A DNA stretch of 64,000 nucleotides, from contig JALGPY010000006.1 in assembly GCA_023055425.1 (NCBI GenBank), forward strand, positions 77,560,435 to 77,624,434, written 5' to 3'. Of this stretch, positions 12,488-24,800 are shown one piece after another. The notes under the pieces were generated by a model. It ran no database searches. It was not told the DNA's origin and worked only from the letters and a program-made list of their open reading frames with translations. The stretch's first letter is position 1. Each line of letters begins with the position of its first letter. The stretch is from Linanthus parryae (taxonomy: Eukaryota; Streptophyta; Magnoliopsida; Ericales; Polemoniaceae). A program made the position numbers and the translations under genes.

Positions 12488-12744
12488 TCTATATTATAAA
12501 TTATGACGATTGAATTTAAAATGTCTTTGAGACCGTTAGATTGAATTAACCTTAGCCATCAGGTCTCACCTACCACCCACTTAACTAACTACCCACCACT
12601 TAACTACCCACTCTTTTTATCATGATTATAAAAAAGGGATTCCTTTGTTCCTGATTATTTAATACAATTATTCATGTTGTCTTCGTTTTCTGCCCATGTT
12701 TGTAGATGAAAATACTCATTTTATTTATGCCATTACAATAGGTG
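12488..12744 (+). mobile_element. Helitron-like 5' segment, left arm of an inverted pair
   Basis: It begins TCTATATTATAAATTA directly after the CTAG of Helitron B and shares the ccgttagattgaattaac and acccacttaactac phrases of this group. It has no 3' hairpin. The whole segment recurs inverted at 14451-14723, down to the tail acattacaataggtgaaa. Confidence 0.75.
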
Positions 12745-12748
12745 AAAT

Positions 12749-13280
12749 CTTGATATTTGGCGGTGAGGAAGAGTTGCGTGTAAGGGGTTACACGGATGCA
12801 AGCTTCCAAACCGACAGAGATGACTTTAGATCACAATCGGGATATGTGTTTTGCCTGAATTGAGCAGCGGTGAGCTGGAAGAGTTCCAAGCAAGAGACGG
12901 TAGATGATTCTACAACAGAGGCTGAGTATATTGCTGCAAATGGCGCACAAAAGGAAGATGTTTGGATCAGAAAGTTTGTTTCTGAACTTGGTGTGGTTCC
13001 TAGTATTGCGGATCCAGTTGAGTTGTACTGTGACAACACTGGGGCGATCGCACAATCAAAGGAGCCCAGGTCGCACCAGAAATCCAAGCACGTGCTCAGG
13101 AAGTTCCATCTGATTCGAGATATTATCGATAGAGGAGACGTTCGGATATGCAAGATTCCTACAGATGAGAATCTGTCAGATCCACTTACAAAGCCGCTTT
13201 GTGCAGTGGAAGCATCAAGGGCACACTAGGAGCATAGGTATACAAGATGCGTCAGATTGGCTCTAGTGCAAGTGGGAGAC
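12749..13280 (+). pseudogene. Copia RNase H fragment with polypurine tract
   Basis: The translation matches the C-terminal part of the intact copia polyprotein at 52146-56090: GEEELRVRGYTDASF at the start, then VSWKSSKQETV, AEYIAANGA, the CDNTGAIAQSKEP segment, SKHVLRKFHLIRDIID and NLSDPLTKPL. There is an in-frame stop near 12863 and a frame change near the end. A polypurine tract (aagtgggagac) ends at 13280, just before the LTR. It is truncated on the left within the region upstream of RNase H. Confidence 0.9.
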
Positions 13281-14450
13281 TGTTGGAATAGATGCCCTAG
13301 AGGCAATCTAGTTTATTATGAATTTATTTTGGCTAGAACATTCATTGTATTATTTATTGGATATTTAATATAATGAAGTCCTTAGATTTACAATTGTGTT
13401 GTTTATCTTAAATATCCGTAGTCCAGTATAATATCTATAGACTAGTATGGGGTTGGATTGATATGGAGATATCATGATCCAATACATGGGTGTGCATTAA
13501 GGGTAATGGCGCACTAGATTGACCCATCTCCAAGAAGGCTACATACACGTTATGTTAAGTCACAAGTGCTTCTCGTGGTGCAATGGTATTGTCATCCTTA
13601 GACTTGAAGGCACTAGATATTCTAGTTGTGGATTATTGTGATTTTGGTATCGTCAAACACTACACTGTAACTAAGTAGCTATAAAGGCGTGTACCGGATA
13701 CAATAAGAAGCAAGCTTAGAGATCGTAGTGGACGTAGATAGAATTTGTCCCTCCCACATAACGGGAGCAAATATCCTAGGCCACTCGAGGGATAGTGCTT
13801 ATTGAATGTCTGGCCAGACTCAAATAAATCAATATGGAATATTGATGTTATTTGCACGAATAAGGCTAATCCCAAGATCGAGAAACTATGGATTTGATAT
13901 ACGAGTGTGACTTTTATGTCTCGTGTCCAATCCGGATATAGAGACAAAGGGATGAGACAATTACTTGTACAAGTTTTGTCGGATGAGTATTCTATTAGTT
14001 GGCTAGAATGGATGTTTTACTAGAAACCGCTCCATATTAGTAAATTGCTGCTACCAACTAGATAAAACTTATGGGGTCACACGCTATATAGGGTTGAACT
14101 AGATTTGGGAATTAATTAATATGATTAATTAATTCGAAGGATCACTTTGCAACACCTTGGAAATTTAGTAGGACTAATTTGCAAGGAAGGGACTAAACCG
14201 AATTCTAGTAGGACTAGAATAGGTCCTTTAGGTAGTTGGCAAGGATTTGTTGGACTATATAAAGGATGCTCCTTCCTTCCTTCCCGCACTTATGAGCCTA
14301 TTGTTCATAACTTGAGTGGGAGAGAACAAAAGGAGAGAGAGCAAGCAAGCAAGAGGCCGAACCCGACCCCTTACCGCCGCCCCCTACCCCGTCGCCCACC
14401 AAGGAGGACGCCACCCTCCTTGTTGCCTCGTGTTGCGTGATTTATTCTTC
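13281..14450 (+). repeat. Truncated LTR of the 1.4-kb-LTR copia family
   Basis: It starts TGTTGGAATAGATGCCC and follows, in opposite orientation, the LTRs at 50695-52125, including the tatataaag TATA-like box near 14260. About 250 bp of its far end (the part running to ..CCCTACA in full LTRs) are missing. The break is where the inverted Helitron-like arm begins. Confidence 0.85.
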
Positions 14451-14723
14451 CTCTTTTTCACCTATTGTAATGTCATAAATAAAATGAGTATTTTCACTAC
14501 AAACATTGGGCAGAAAACGAAGACAACCTGAATAATTGTATTAAATAATCAGGAACAAAGGAAGCCCTTTTTTATAATTATGATAAAAAGAGTGGGTAGT
14601 TAAGTGGGTAGTTAAGTAATGGGTAGTTAAGTGGGTGGTAGGTATGATCCAAGGGATGGAGTTAATTCAATCTAACGGTATAAAAGACATTTTAAAGTCA
14701 ACCGTACTAATTTATAATATAGA
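14451..14723 (-). mobile_element. Helitron-like 5' segment, right arm of an inverted pair
   Basis: On the minus strand it starts TCTATATTATAAATTAGTAC at 14723 and follows the left arm for about 270 bp with modest divergence, including a shared tract around ttcctttgttcctgattatt. With the left arm it encloses a 1.7-kb copia fragment. Confidence 0.75.
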
Positions 14724-14848
14724 TGGCGACTATAATGCAAGCAGACTAGTATTGGGTAGACTGAAATGAGATATTAAGTCAAACACATGGGTATGCATTC
14801 CGAACAATGACGTATTGGATCAGCCAGCCATGAGAACACTACATGGAA

Positions 14849-15883
14849 CATAGTTTTAAGAACCGGACCGGACCGGCCGGTTCGACCGGTTGAACCGGTG
14901 AACCGGTACATAGCCGGTCCGGTCAGGTAATTGGACCGGGGATGCAACCAAACCGGTCAAAACCGCCGGTTCTGAACCGAACCGGTGAACCGGCCGGTTT
15001 TAACCGGTTTCAGCGGTTTATGCAATAATCTCTGCCATCTGCTTACTCTTGAAAACAAACAGAAAATCAAGACTTTCTTCTACGAGACTCTGTTCAGATG
15101 TGAGGGGATCGCCAGCTCAGGCATCTGTGGATGAGTTTGACATATAGAACTTAAGATTTCATGGATCCGAGCCTTGCAGACATGAGAGTTGTGCTCTGTT
15201 GTTGCAGTCTCGCAGATACTTGTATCTCACAAGGCCAAAACCGCCTGAGGGAGAAGAAGATGAGAAAGAGAGAGGGAGAGAGGACGAGAACTTACTCTTG
15301 CCAGAAACCGCCTGAGGGAGAAGAAGATGAGAGAGAGAGAACTTACTCTATTATCCACGAACACTAAGATAAAATCTTATCTCTTTGAATCCCCTTTTCA
15401 ATTACTAGTCTGCTATCTAGGACACTTTTTTATTTTTTATTTTTGTTGAAACGGATTAATGCTATCTAGGAACTTGTAGTAGTCCACTAGTCTACTACTA
15501 TTTGGAAAGCTTTTCTGTACGAAATTATCTAACTTAATAAATATATTTAAAGAAATATATGATTTCATTATTAAAAGTATGTTTACGAACATTGATTATG
15601 TGAGGATCATTGTGTTTTGATCAGTATGCTAGTCATAATGAAGTTATCTAGGTACTTTTTCAATTATATATTTTTTCAAATAGTGTATAAAAATATAATA
15701 ATATTTTGTTCGATTGTTATTTTTGCTTATTTTTCATTATGTTTATTATTTTTTGTATAAAAATAAAAAATATATATTATTAAATAAATATGCGATTGAA
15801 CCGGTCCGACCACCGGTCCGACCGGTCCGACCATGAATCGGTGCCTCACCGGTTCGATGACCGGTCCGGTTTTTAAAACTTGG
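14849..15883. mobile_element. Non-autonomous hAT-type element with ACCGG subterminal repeats (1,035 bp)
   Basis: The 8-bp duplication acatggaa is perfect (14841-14848 and 15884-15891). The ends are inverted repeats: CATAGTTTTAAGAACCGG on the left and, in reverse complement, CCAAGTTTTAAAAACCGG on the right. Dozens of ACCGG/CCGGT units crowd the first 180 bp and last 90 bp. The interior is non-coding and includes a tandem duplication (15238-15298 and 15305-15349). An 8-bp duplication with subterminal repeats fits the hAT superfamily; no transposase is present. Confidence 0.85.
15238..15349 (+). repeat. Tandem duplication inside the hAT-type element
   Basis: The block aaaccgcctgagggagaag continuing to gagaacttactct occurs twice. 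The second copy lacks a purine-rich stretch of about 16 bp. Confidence 0.8.
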
Positions 15884-16925
15884 ACATGGAATGTTATGTG
15901 AGTGTCAGAAATGTTTCTTATAGTGACAATTGTGTTGTGGTCCAATGACTTGAAGTTACTAGATTCCTTAGACGAAGAGTGACATGTTTTAATATCGTCA
16001 AACATTATTCCATAACAAGGTGATTATAAACTCGTTAATTGGATATGTTATGAACCGTGCTAAGGGGTGTGAGTGATGTAGATATGAGTTGTCCTTCCTT
16101 CATGACAAGAGTAAATATCAATGGCCGCACGATGAGTGTATCTTAAGGAAATGCATGGTCGTGCTCAAATGAATATATATGAGATATTGGTATCATTTCT
16201 TTGTTTAAGTCTACTCATGGAATTGAGAAACTATAGATTGGATGTACAAGGATGAGACTCCATGCCTTGTGCCCAATCTCGATATATGGACAAATGAATT
16301 ACACGACACAATAAAAATGGCTATATAGGTTCTTCAGACTAATGGCATTCCTATTACTTGGGTAGCACTTATGTATTGTTAGATCTAAGTGTTTGTAATT
16401 ATTAAAAGTGATTAATTATTACTGCCAACGTAATTATGAACGTACATGGTCACACATTAGAATTAGTTAAACTAGAAGTAATTTATCATAATTAAGTCTA
16501 AAGAGAAGATATGGATTTTGGACCTATGTACACTAATCCTACTTGCTAGGTTAAAGGGCAAGTCGAATTCTCTTTATCCCTATAATATCGTGCATCACAT
16601 TTAGGGTTCTTATGCTTTCACCTACTATTCGTATAAGATGGAATGATTAGAGTTTTGAGAGAGAGGGAGAGAGACATGTTTGAGTTGTACGAGTCCATCA
16701 GATTTCGGGAGACGTGATCATTCATCTTCCACCAGTAAGCAAGCACCGGCGAATAGGGGGTCCAACTAGGTCATTCGTGTGGATACCGTAGAGGCGTTGC
16801 GACCTTCAGCGTACATGATTATCACCAGTCAGTGCGGCTGAGGTAACTTCTAAATCCGGTTATTATGCTTATTCACATGGGTCCTTGGTGGGTTTTAGGC
16901 TCAAGTTTTTACTATACTGCTGCGT

Positions 16926-17204
16926 TTGAATGTCAAAACCCCAAAAGAAAATATGTTGCATAGTTTTCACGTTTTACTGCAAATTGGGCATGCTAAATCA
17001 GAGGACGAATGCAAGTTTAAAGGGCCTTGTATGGAAGGGACTAGTGTGGACATACAACAAGACGAGCCTATGATTTTCTATATTTTTAGCTCCAAAGATT
17101 TTCCCAAACGGGATCATGCCGGATATTGGGGAGATTGCAAAGACATGTTGACTTCAAGACTGGGGAATCTAGAATTTCCAAATGCCGATGTCGGGAACTA
17201 GCAG
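16926..17204 (+). other. Unrecognised 91-codon open frame
   Basis: The frame 16926-17201 begins MNVKTPKEN and contains CKFKGPC and YWGDCKDML. I recognise no family. It lies between an old LTR remnant and a minus-strand LINE relic and could be the decayed 3' part of that LINE read on the wrong strand. There is no evidence that it is expressed. Confidence 0.25.
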
Positions 17205-18159
17205 TGTACTGATGTTCTTAGCAAGAGGCTGAATCATACTACCCGGAACATCCAGCCGAAAACTATGGATATCAAGGATCTTCTGACCTTGTTGTAATTC
17301 CATCCCCTCCCATTTGGGTGATTCACAGAGAAATTAGTGACTTTTAGGGACCGAATTTTTGCTCTAAGGAGTTCATCCCAAGTGACCATTAGTATCGGAA
17401 TCCACTAATCACTTCCATCCCAAATACTCTTACCATTGGTTATATGCAGGGAAAATTTGTTTTCAATTAGATGTCGACTTGCTAGCATTATTTTCCATGC
17501 CCACGAGGCGTTAGAGGGCAATATGAGCATATAGTGTTTCATAGCTTACAATAATGCGATTAGAATTTTTGAAGGGAGCATATTGAAATTCTTGAGGGTT
17601 CGCTAAAATCTAGAACAAATAAAATATTTATTGATCATGTCTAGACTTTTGATACCCAATCCCCCTTTCACTTTGCTTTACAGATAATTGAGAGTGGAAC
17701 TAACTCGTTTGGCTTCTTATATCCTAGCTTCCTCCATAAATAAGAATCTTCCTTTTCAATTTTTTAGCACAAGAGGAAGGCACCTGGAAGACCGAACTCA
17801 TATTAACTAGATATGGGCGGACACGCGCCTTGATAAGACTGAGCCTAGCTACATGCTTTATTAAGACAATTTGAATTCCACGGGCCAGTTTTCCCTCAGT
17901 ATTTTTCCCATAGCCCTTGGCAAGCACATCTCTTATTCTTCTGTAATGCAGGGGAAGGCCTAAATAAAGATTCAAGTAATTTCTTCTGAGATGTCAATAA
18001 AATTACATATACTCTCACCTAGACATTCTCTCAGATTGGGACTGAAGAACATCGAAGATTTCCCCGGACTAAATCGTTGGTCACAACAGAAATGATCTAA
18101 AGTTGATTCTAGCTAGCTGAGGATGGCTTGGAGAAGCAAACAATCATCTACAAGAAAAA
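17205..18159 (-). pseudogene. LINE (L1-type) reverse transcriptase, C-terminal fragment
   Basis: Minus-strand frames hold the conserved downstream part of plant L1 RT in order: VDDCLLL (the degenerate YADD box, near 18150), SPGKSSMFFSPN, YLGLPLHYRRIRDVL, a stretch around LSLIKARVRPY, SSVFQVPSSCAKKL, KGGLGIKSLDMINK, and a W-rich tail near 17300. Stops and frameshifts make it a relic. The plus-strand copia at 18160 cuts it just upstream of VDDCLLL, and a possible continuation is seen at 31016. Confidence 0.75.
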
Positions 18160-18472
18160 TATTAGAGTTATTATATCTAGAAGGGGTGTTTTTGATTTTT
18201 TACTAAACTTCTATGGTATCTTCTAATATTTTGTAATAAGTCCAGTTGCACATGGACCATCAATATTTCTTTGTTTTGGCCGATCTATCTAATCCACGTT
18301 TCGTGGCCTCACTGGTAGTTCTCGGTGAATAGCTGTTTGTATGTCCTTGCCTATAAGGTCGATGTGGTCCACTCCTTCTAGCTATGAACGGTATTTCTCG
18401 TCATCATCTTCTTCTCTGTATTTTTTCCTTCTTTCTCTCTCTTTGTTGTCCTTTAACTCTAGAACTTTGATA
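18160..18472 (+). repeat. 5' LTR of the plus-strand copia
   Basis: It starts tattagag and ends tttgata, pairs with 30702-31010 along its whole length, and is followed directly by the PBS. Confidence 0.8.
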
Positions 18473-18589
18473 TGGTATCAGAGATTGGTTGGTTGTTCCT
18501 TTCTTCTTGTCGATCGAATTTCTCTGAGGATACGAAGATTTGCTATTTATCGAGTGGCGTGAATCCTATTCTTGTTGAAGGTGGTCTAA

Positions 18590-20438
18590 AATGGCGTTAC
18601 GGCATAACCGTGTCAGTTCTCCGGTTCCTCCGACGGCTTCGGATGCTGGTAATGATTTCTCTACCTCTCCCTACTTCTTAGCTAATTCTGAGAATCCATG
18701 AGCTGTTTTAGTCTCTCAATCGCTTACTGGTGAGAACTTCCAATATTGGGAGAACTCAATGAAAGTAGCACTGCATGAAAAGAAAAAATTGCAGCTTATT
18801 GATGGTAGCCTGCTTCAACCTGAGGCTACATCTGAGATTTTCTTAATTTGGAGGAGGTGTGACAGTATGGTCATCTCACGACTATTAAATTAAGTCTCTA
18901 AGAAACATCTTTTAACTTGGTTGGTTGAACTACATCTAGAGAGATCTGGGTAGACTTACAGAAGAGGTTTTCACAGTGAAATCATCCTAGGGTTTTCCAA
19001 TTGACTAAGTTGGTGGATAATCTCAACCAAGGAGATAATAGTGTAACTATGCATTACACCAAAATGAGAACCTTGTGGGATGAACATTCCAATTACAAAT
19101 ATCTTTTTGAATGTAATTGTGGAGCTTTCAACTTGATGAGGCAGAGAAGGGAGGAGGAGTGTATCATGTAGTTTTTGATGTTTTTAAATGGACCATGTAA
19201 GGCTGTGAGAGAGCATATACAATTAATGTAACCTCTACCATCTTTGAACCAAGCTTACACCCAAAACAATTCAACATGAGAGGCAACATGCTATATCTGT
19301 TGGCAAGTCTGGTTTGCTCTCTACACCCATTTTGGCAATGTATTCTAATGCTAGCCCACATCATGGCTTCAATGAGCACCTTAGACAAACCCAATCTCAG
19401 CATTCCAATTCCCAACCCTTTTCTAGAACTCTTCCATGTTCCAAAAGGAAGCTTGTATGTCATTGAGGCGATGTTGGGCATGTCAAGAGCAAGTGCTATA
19501 AATTACATGGTTATCAACCACATTTAAATTCAAGACATTTAAAGATCACAGTGTTCTTAGTGAGTCATCACTAGAAAATAACAGCTCCTCTACCATCTCT
19601 CTCTCACCAGCACAATGCCAACAACTGGTTAGTCTTCTAAATAGCCAAATATCTCTCAATGCTCACACACCTCCTACTTCACCCAGCTCAGCTAGTTTGT
19701 CTCACCATATGACTCCATTTCCAATGTCATTGGCTTGGATAGTCCTTTCCAGCATCCAAACAGAATTCCTTCACCCAACAACATGTCTTCTCAGGGACAT
19801 ATTCATTTCATGGATGGTATATCAATATCCTTTTCTCTGTGGACCTCTTACATAGCTGATAAAGTGAATCCCACACCTGGATCATAGACACTGGGGCAAC
19901 ATGGGATATGTATTTGGTGTCAAAGGCTACAAACTTTATGATTTGCACAATTAAAAGTTCGTTTTATCAAGAAATGTCACATTCCATGAGACCATCTTTC
20001 CTTTCCAGGGCTCTAAACGTGTAAGCACCACATTTCTTGACACATTTGTCTTCCCCAAACAGTTGAGGATGATGCACCTCACCACTCTTCCTCCAATAGC
20101 CCACCTACATCAACAGTTCATGATCCTATTGTTCCCCATCAACCAAGCTACATAGATTCTCTCATCACTCCTATTCCAGACCCCTCAGTTAAAAATGAAT
20201 GAGACAAGTGAGACAACCTAGCCATCTCAGAGATTTTGTTCTCCAAAAAGCAGCTTCAGCTAATAATTATGATGTGGCACCTTATATTGTTCCCCCACAT
20301 CACTTTTCTACTAATCTTTTTCTTGCTCAATCCATAAGTCACAGAGAACCCAAGTCCTTCCAAGAGGCAGCCTAAAACCCAAATTGAGTGACAACAATGA
20401 AAGCATAAATTACTGCACTTGAAAAGAAATGGCACATG
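18590..20438 (+). pseudogene. Copia gag, protease and start of RT (5' half of the interrupted pol)
   Basis: The frame starts MALRHNRVSS at 18590. SPYFLANSENP and VSQSLTGENFQYW mark a copia-type gag. A zinc-knuckle relic with GHVKSKCYKLHGY lies near 19490 and a protease motif WIIDTGATWDM near 19880. The GAG-pre-integrase and integrase domains are missing: the sequence passes from protease to the linker before RT (SHREPKSFQEAA, near 20340). The line ends in ALEKKWHM at the junction with the nested copia and resumes at 29236. Several stops make it non-functional. Confidence 0.85.
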
Positions 20439-21850
20439 TGTAGGGTTTTGATCATGGATATGCAGCGGAAAAAAAAAAAATTTATCCGATCAAGACCCTC
20501 CTAGGATCACATGAAGAGAAATCATGACAATGGTAAAGGAATTGTGTTATGTACCTTGGATGTCTCCTTGATGACTTCTAAAGCAAAAAATATCACGTCT
20601 CTACGGCTGATCCACGCCTAGAGGTGAGATCTAGATCTTCCAAAAGCCTTGTGCTAGCTAGGAGGAATGGAAGAGGATGAAGAAATCACGCAACTGAGTA
20701 CCAAAAGAGAGGGGCAGCTCTCTCTTTGTGGCCGACGGGTAGGACAGACGCAAGGGGGGTTCGACCTCCTTGTTGTCTTGCTCTCTCCTTCCTTCGCTCC
20801 TACTCAATGTATGTTATGAGAATAAGTTGTAGGGAAGGAATCTAGGAGCATCCTTCATATAGTCCAACAACCCTTGTTACTACATAAAGGCCATCTCCTA
20901 ATCCTACTCAAGTTCAGATTAGTCCAACTTGCATATTAGTCCTACTAAGTTAGCAAGTTGTTGCGATTTTATCCTTCTAATTAATTATTAATTAATCAAT
21001 TCCCAAGTCTAGTTCAACCTTATATGGCGTGTGACCCCATAGGTTCTATTTAGTTGGTAGTAACTATTTACTAATATGGAGCGGCCTCTAGCAAGACATC
21101 CATTCTAGCCAGTAACAAATAGAAATAGTCATCATGACAAATCTTGTGCAAGTAGTGTCTCATCCCTTTGTCTCAATATCCGGATTGGACACGAGACATA
21201 CGATTCACACTCGTATATCCAATCCATAGTTCCTCGATCCAGGGAATAGCCTTATTCGTGAAAATAACATCAATATCCTATATTGATCTATTTGAGTCTG
21301 ACCAGACATTCTATAAGCACTATCCCTCGAGTGGACTAGGATATTTGCTCCCGTTATGTGGGAGGGACAAATTGTATCTACATCACTACGATATCTAAGT
21401 TTGCTTCCCATTGTGTCCAATACGCGCCTTTATGACTACCCAATCACGGTGTAGCGTTTGACCCTACCAAAACACAATATTCCACAACTAAAACATCTAG
21501 TGACTTCAAGTCTAAGGATGACAATACCGTTGTCACCGCGAGAAGCCCTTGTGAGTTTACATAACTTGTATGTAGCCTTCTCGGAGATGGGTCAATCCTG
21601 TATGCCATTACTCCTAATGCATACCCATTTGTTGGATCATGATATCTCCATATCAATCCAACCCCATACTAGTCCATAGATGATTGTCCTATTAATCATT
21701 ATAATGGAGTAGGGATATTTAAGGTAAACGACAACATTGCAAATCTAAAGACTTCATTATATTAAATATCCAATAAATAATACAATGAAATTTTCTAGTC
21801 AATTTATTGTTCATACTAACTAGATTGCCTCTAGATAACCTATTTCAACA
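20439..21850 (-). repeat. 3' LTR of the nested copia
   Basis: It runs from TGTAGGGTTTTGATCATGG to TATTTCAACA. The polypurine tract (gtctcccactt on the plus strand) follows at 21851. Confidence 0.9.
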
Positions 21851-21865
21851 GTCTCCCACTTGCAC

Positions 21866-24800
21866 AAGAGCCAATCCGGTGCATCTCTAATGCCAATGCT
21901 CCTAGTGTGCCCTTCATGCTTGCGCTGAACAAGCGGCTTCGTAAGTGGATCTGACAGATTCTCCTCTGTAGGAATCTTGCATATCCTAACGTCTCCTCTT
22001 TCGATAATATCTCAAATAAGATGGAACTTCCTGAGTACGTGCTTGGATTTCTGGTGCGACATGGGTTCCTTTGATTGCGCGATCACCCCTGTGTTGTCAC
22101 AATACAACTCTATTGGATCCGCAATGGTAGGAACCACACCAAGCTCAATAACGAACTTCCTAACCAAACAGCTTCTTTTGCTGCGCCATCCGCAGCAATG
22201 CACTCAGCCTTTGTTGTAGAATCAGCCACCGTCTCTTGCTTGGAACTCTTCCAGCTCACCTCTGCTCCATTCAGGCAAAATACAAACCCCGTGTGTGATC
22301 TGAAATCATCTATGTCGGTCTGGAAGCTTGCATCTGTGTAACCCCTTACACGCAACTCTTCTTCACCTCCAAATATCGAGAACGCATCCTTAGTTCTTCT
22401 CAAGTACTTTAGGATGTTCTTGACCGCAATCCAGTAACTCTCACCTGGATTGGTCTGATATCTGCTTGTCATACTCAATGCATATGACACATGGTCTAGT
22501 ACATAACATGGTGTACATGATGGATCCTATGGTCGAGGCATAGGGAACCCTACTCATGCGTTCCTTCTCAATCTCATTGGAAGGACAACCACTTTTCGAA
22601 AGAGTGATTCCATGCGACATGGGCAAGAATCCCTTCTTGGAATCTTGCATGCTGAACCGCTTCAGCACCTTGTCTATATATATCCTTTGATTTAAGTCGG
22701 GCAGCCATTTAGATCTTCTCTATAGATCTTTATACCGAGTATATGAGCTGCTTCACCTAAGTCTTTCATTGAGAAACACTTTCCTAGCCAATTCTTAACA
22801 TATTGCAACATAGGAATGTCGTTTCCAATGAGTAGTATGTCATCCACATACAAGACGAAAAAAGAAACAGGGCTCCCACTAACCTTCTTGTAGACACAAG
22901 ACTCATCTTCGTTTATAATGAAGCCAAAATCTTTGACTACTTCATCAAAATGTCGATTCCAACTCCTAGAAGCTTGCTTTAATCCATAAATGGATCGTTG
23001 CAGTTTACAAACTTTGTTGGCTTGCTTTGGATCTTCAAAACCCTCATGTTGTGTCATGTACACATCCTCTAAGAGATTCCCAAACAGGAATGCTATTTTG
23101 AAATCCATCTGCCAAATCTCATAGTCGTAGTATGCTGCAATAGCAAGTAAGATTCGGATGGATTAGGTCATTGCTACTGGTGAAAAGGTTTCATCATATT
23201 CAATACCATGAATCTGTCTGAATCCTTTAGCCACCAATCAGCCCTTACAGGTAATCACATTACCATCCATGTCGATCTTCTTCTTGAAGACCCACTTGCA
23301 CCCTAGGGGGCGTGCCCCTTCGGGTGGTTCCACCAAAGTCCATACTTTATTGGTATACATGGACTCCATCTCGGATCTCATGGCCTAAGCCACTTCTGAG
23401 AGTCAGGTCCTTCTATGGCCTCTTCATAGGTATTAGGATCATCATCTATGAGCATCGTGTCACCAAATTCAGTCACGAGAAGTCCATACCTCTCTGGCTC
23501 CTGGCGCACTCTACTAGATCTACGAAGCTCCTGTGTTAGTTGAACAGGTTGCTCCACAACCTCTTGTGGTTCATGTTCATGTTCCATGGTAGGATCAATG
23601 CTTTGTGGTTCTTGAACTTCTTCAAGTTCTACAGTCCTCCCACTTGCTTCATTAGAGACAAATTCTCTTTCTAGAAACACGCCGGTCCGAGAAACAAACA
23701 CTTTGTTCTAAGTTGGATTGTAGTAATAATATCCCTTAGTTTCTTTAGGGTATCCCACAAATTTGCATTTGTCCGACTTAGGCCCTAGCTTGTCTGATTG
23801 TAAACATTTTACATAGACATCGCAACCCCAAATCCTCATGAACGACATTGTGGGACGCCTCCCACTCCACATCTCATGTGGTGTCTTCATAAATGATTTA
23901 GATGGAACGCTGTTAGTGGTGAAAGCTGCACTCAATACAACATAGCCCCAAAATGATAATGGAAGATCAGTTTGACACATCATAGATGGAACCATATCTA
24001 ATAGAGTTTGATTTCTCCTCTCGGACACGCCATTCCACTGTGGCGTTCCGGGTGGAGTGAGTTGGGATATTATCCCACACTCTCTAAGATAGTCGTCAAA
24101 CTCTTGTCTCAAGTATTCTCCTCCACGATCCAATCGTAGAGCCTTAATACTTTTGCCAAGCTGCTTTTCTACTTCATCAGTAAATGTGATGAAGTAGACA
24201 TAACCACCCCTGGCAGGCGTGGCAAATGGCCCACATACATCAGTATGTACTAGTGTCAATTGCTCACTAGTCCGTTCACATTTCTTATTGAAAGGGGACT
24301 TTGTCATTTTCCCAATAAACAAGCCTCACATATCTCATATGATTCAAAATCAAATGAGTCTAGAAATCCATCCTTATGGAGTCTAGATACACGTTTATCG
24401 TTTATATGGCCTAAATGACAGTGCCATAGATAAGCATGATTTAAATTATTCATTTTAATCCTCTTAGTATTAATGTTATAGACATGATTTCTTAGATCAA
24501 GGATATACAATCCATCAAATAATTGGCCACTACAATAGTGTATACTACCAAAATAAATGGAACAACAATTGTTCTCTATTGAAATAGTAAAACCATCCTT
24601 GTCCAAACAAGAAATAGAAATAATGTTTCTGCTCATAGCAGACACAAAATAGAAATTATTTAATTCTAAAACTAATCCTGAAGGCAGAGACAACTCGTAC
24701 ACGCCTACGACCAATGCAACAACTCTTGCTCCATTCCCAACGTGCAGGTCTATCTCCCCTTTAGCCAATCTTATACTTCTCTTTAGGTCCTGCGAATTTC

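Larger units (their letters stand above)
14724..16870 (+). repeat. Old diverged LTR remnant, split by a hAT-type element
   Basis: Scattered blocks match the copia-family LTR in plus orientation: cacatgggtatgcatt, gacttgaagttactagatt, tatcgtcaaacatta, gtaaatatcaatggccgca, and gaattgagaaactatagattgg with gtacaaggatgagac. Divergence is high and edges are unclear. No gene is present. Confidence 0.55.
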
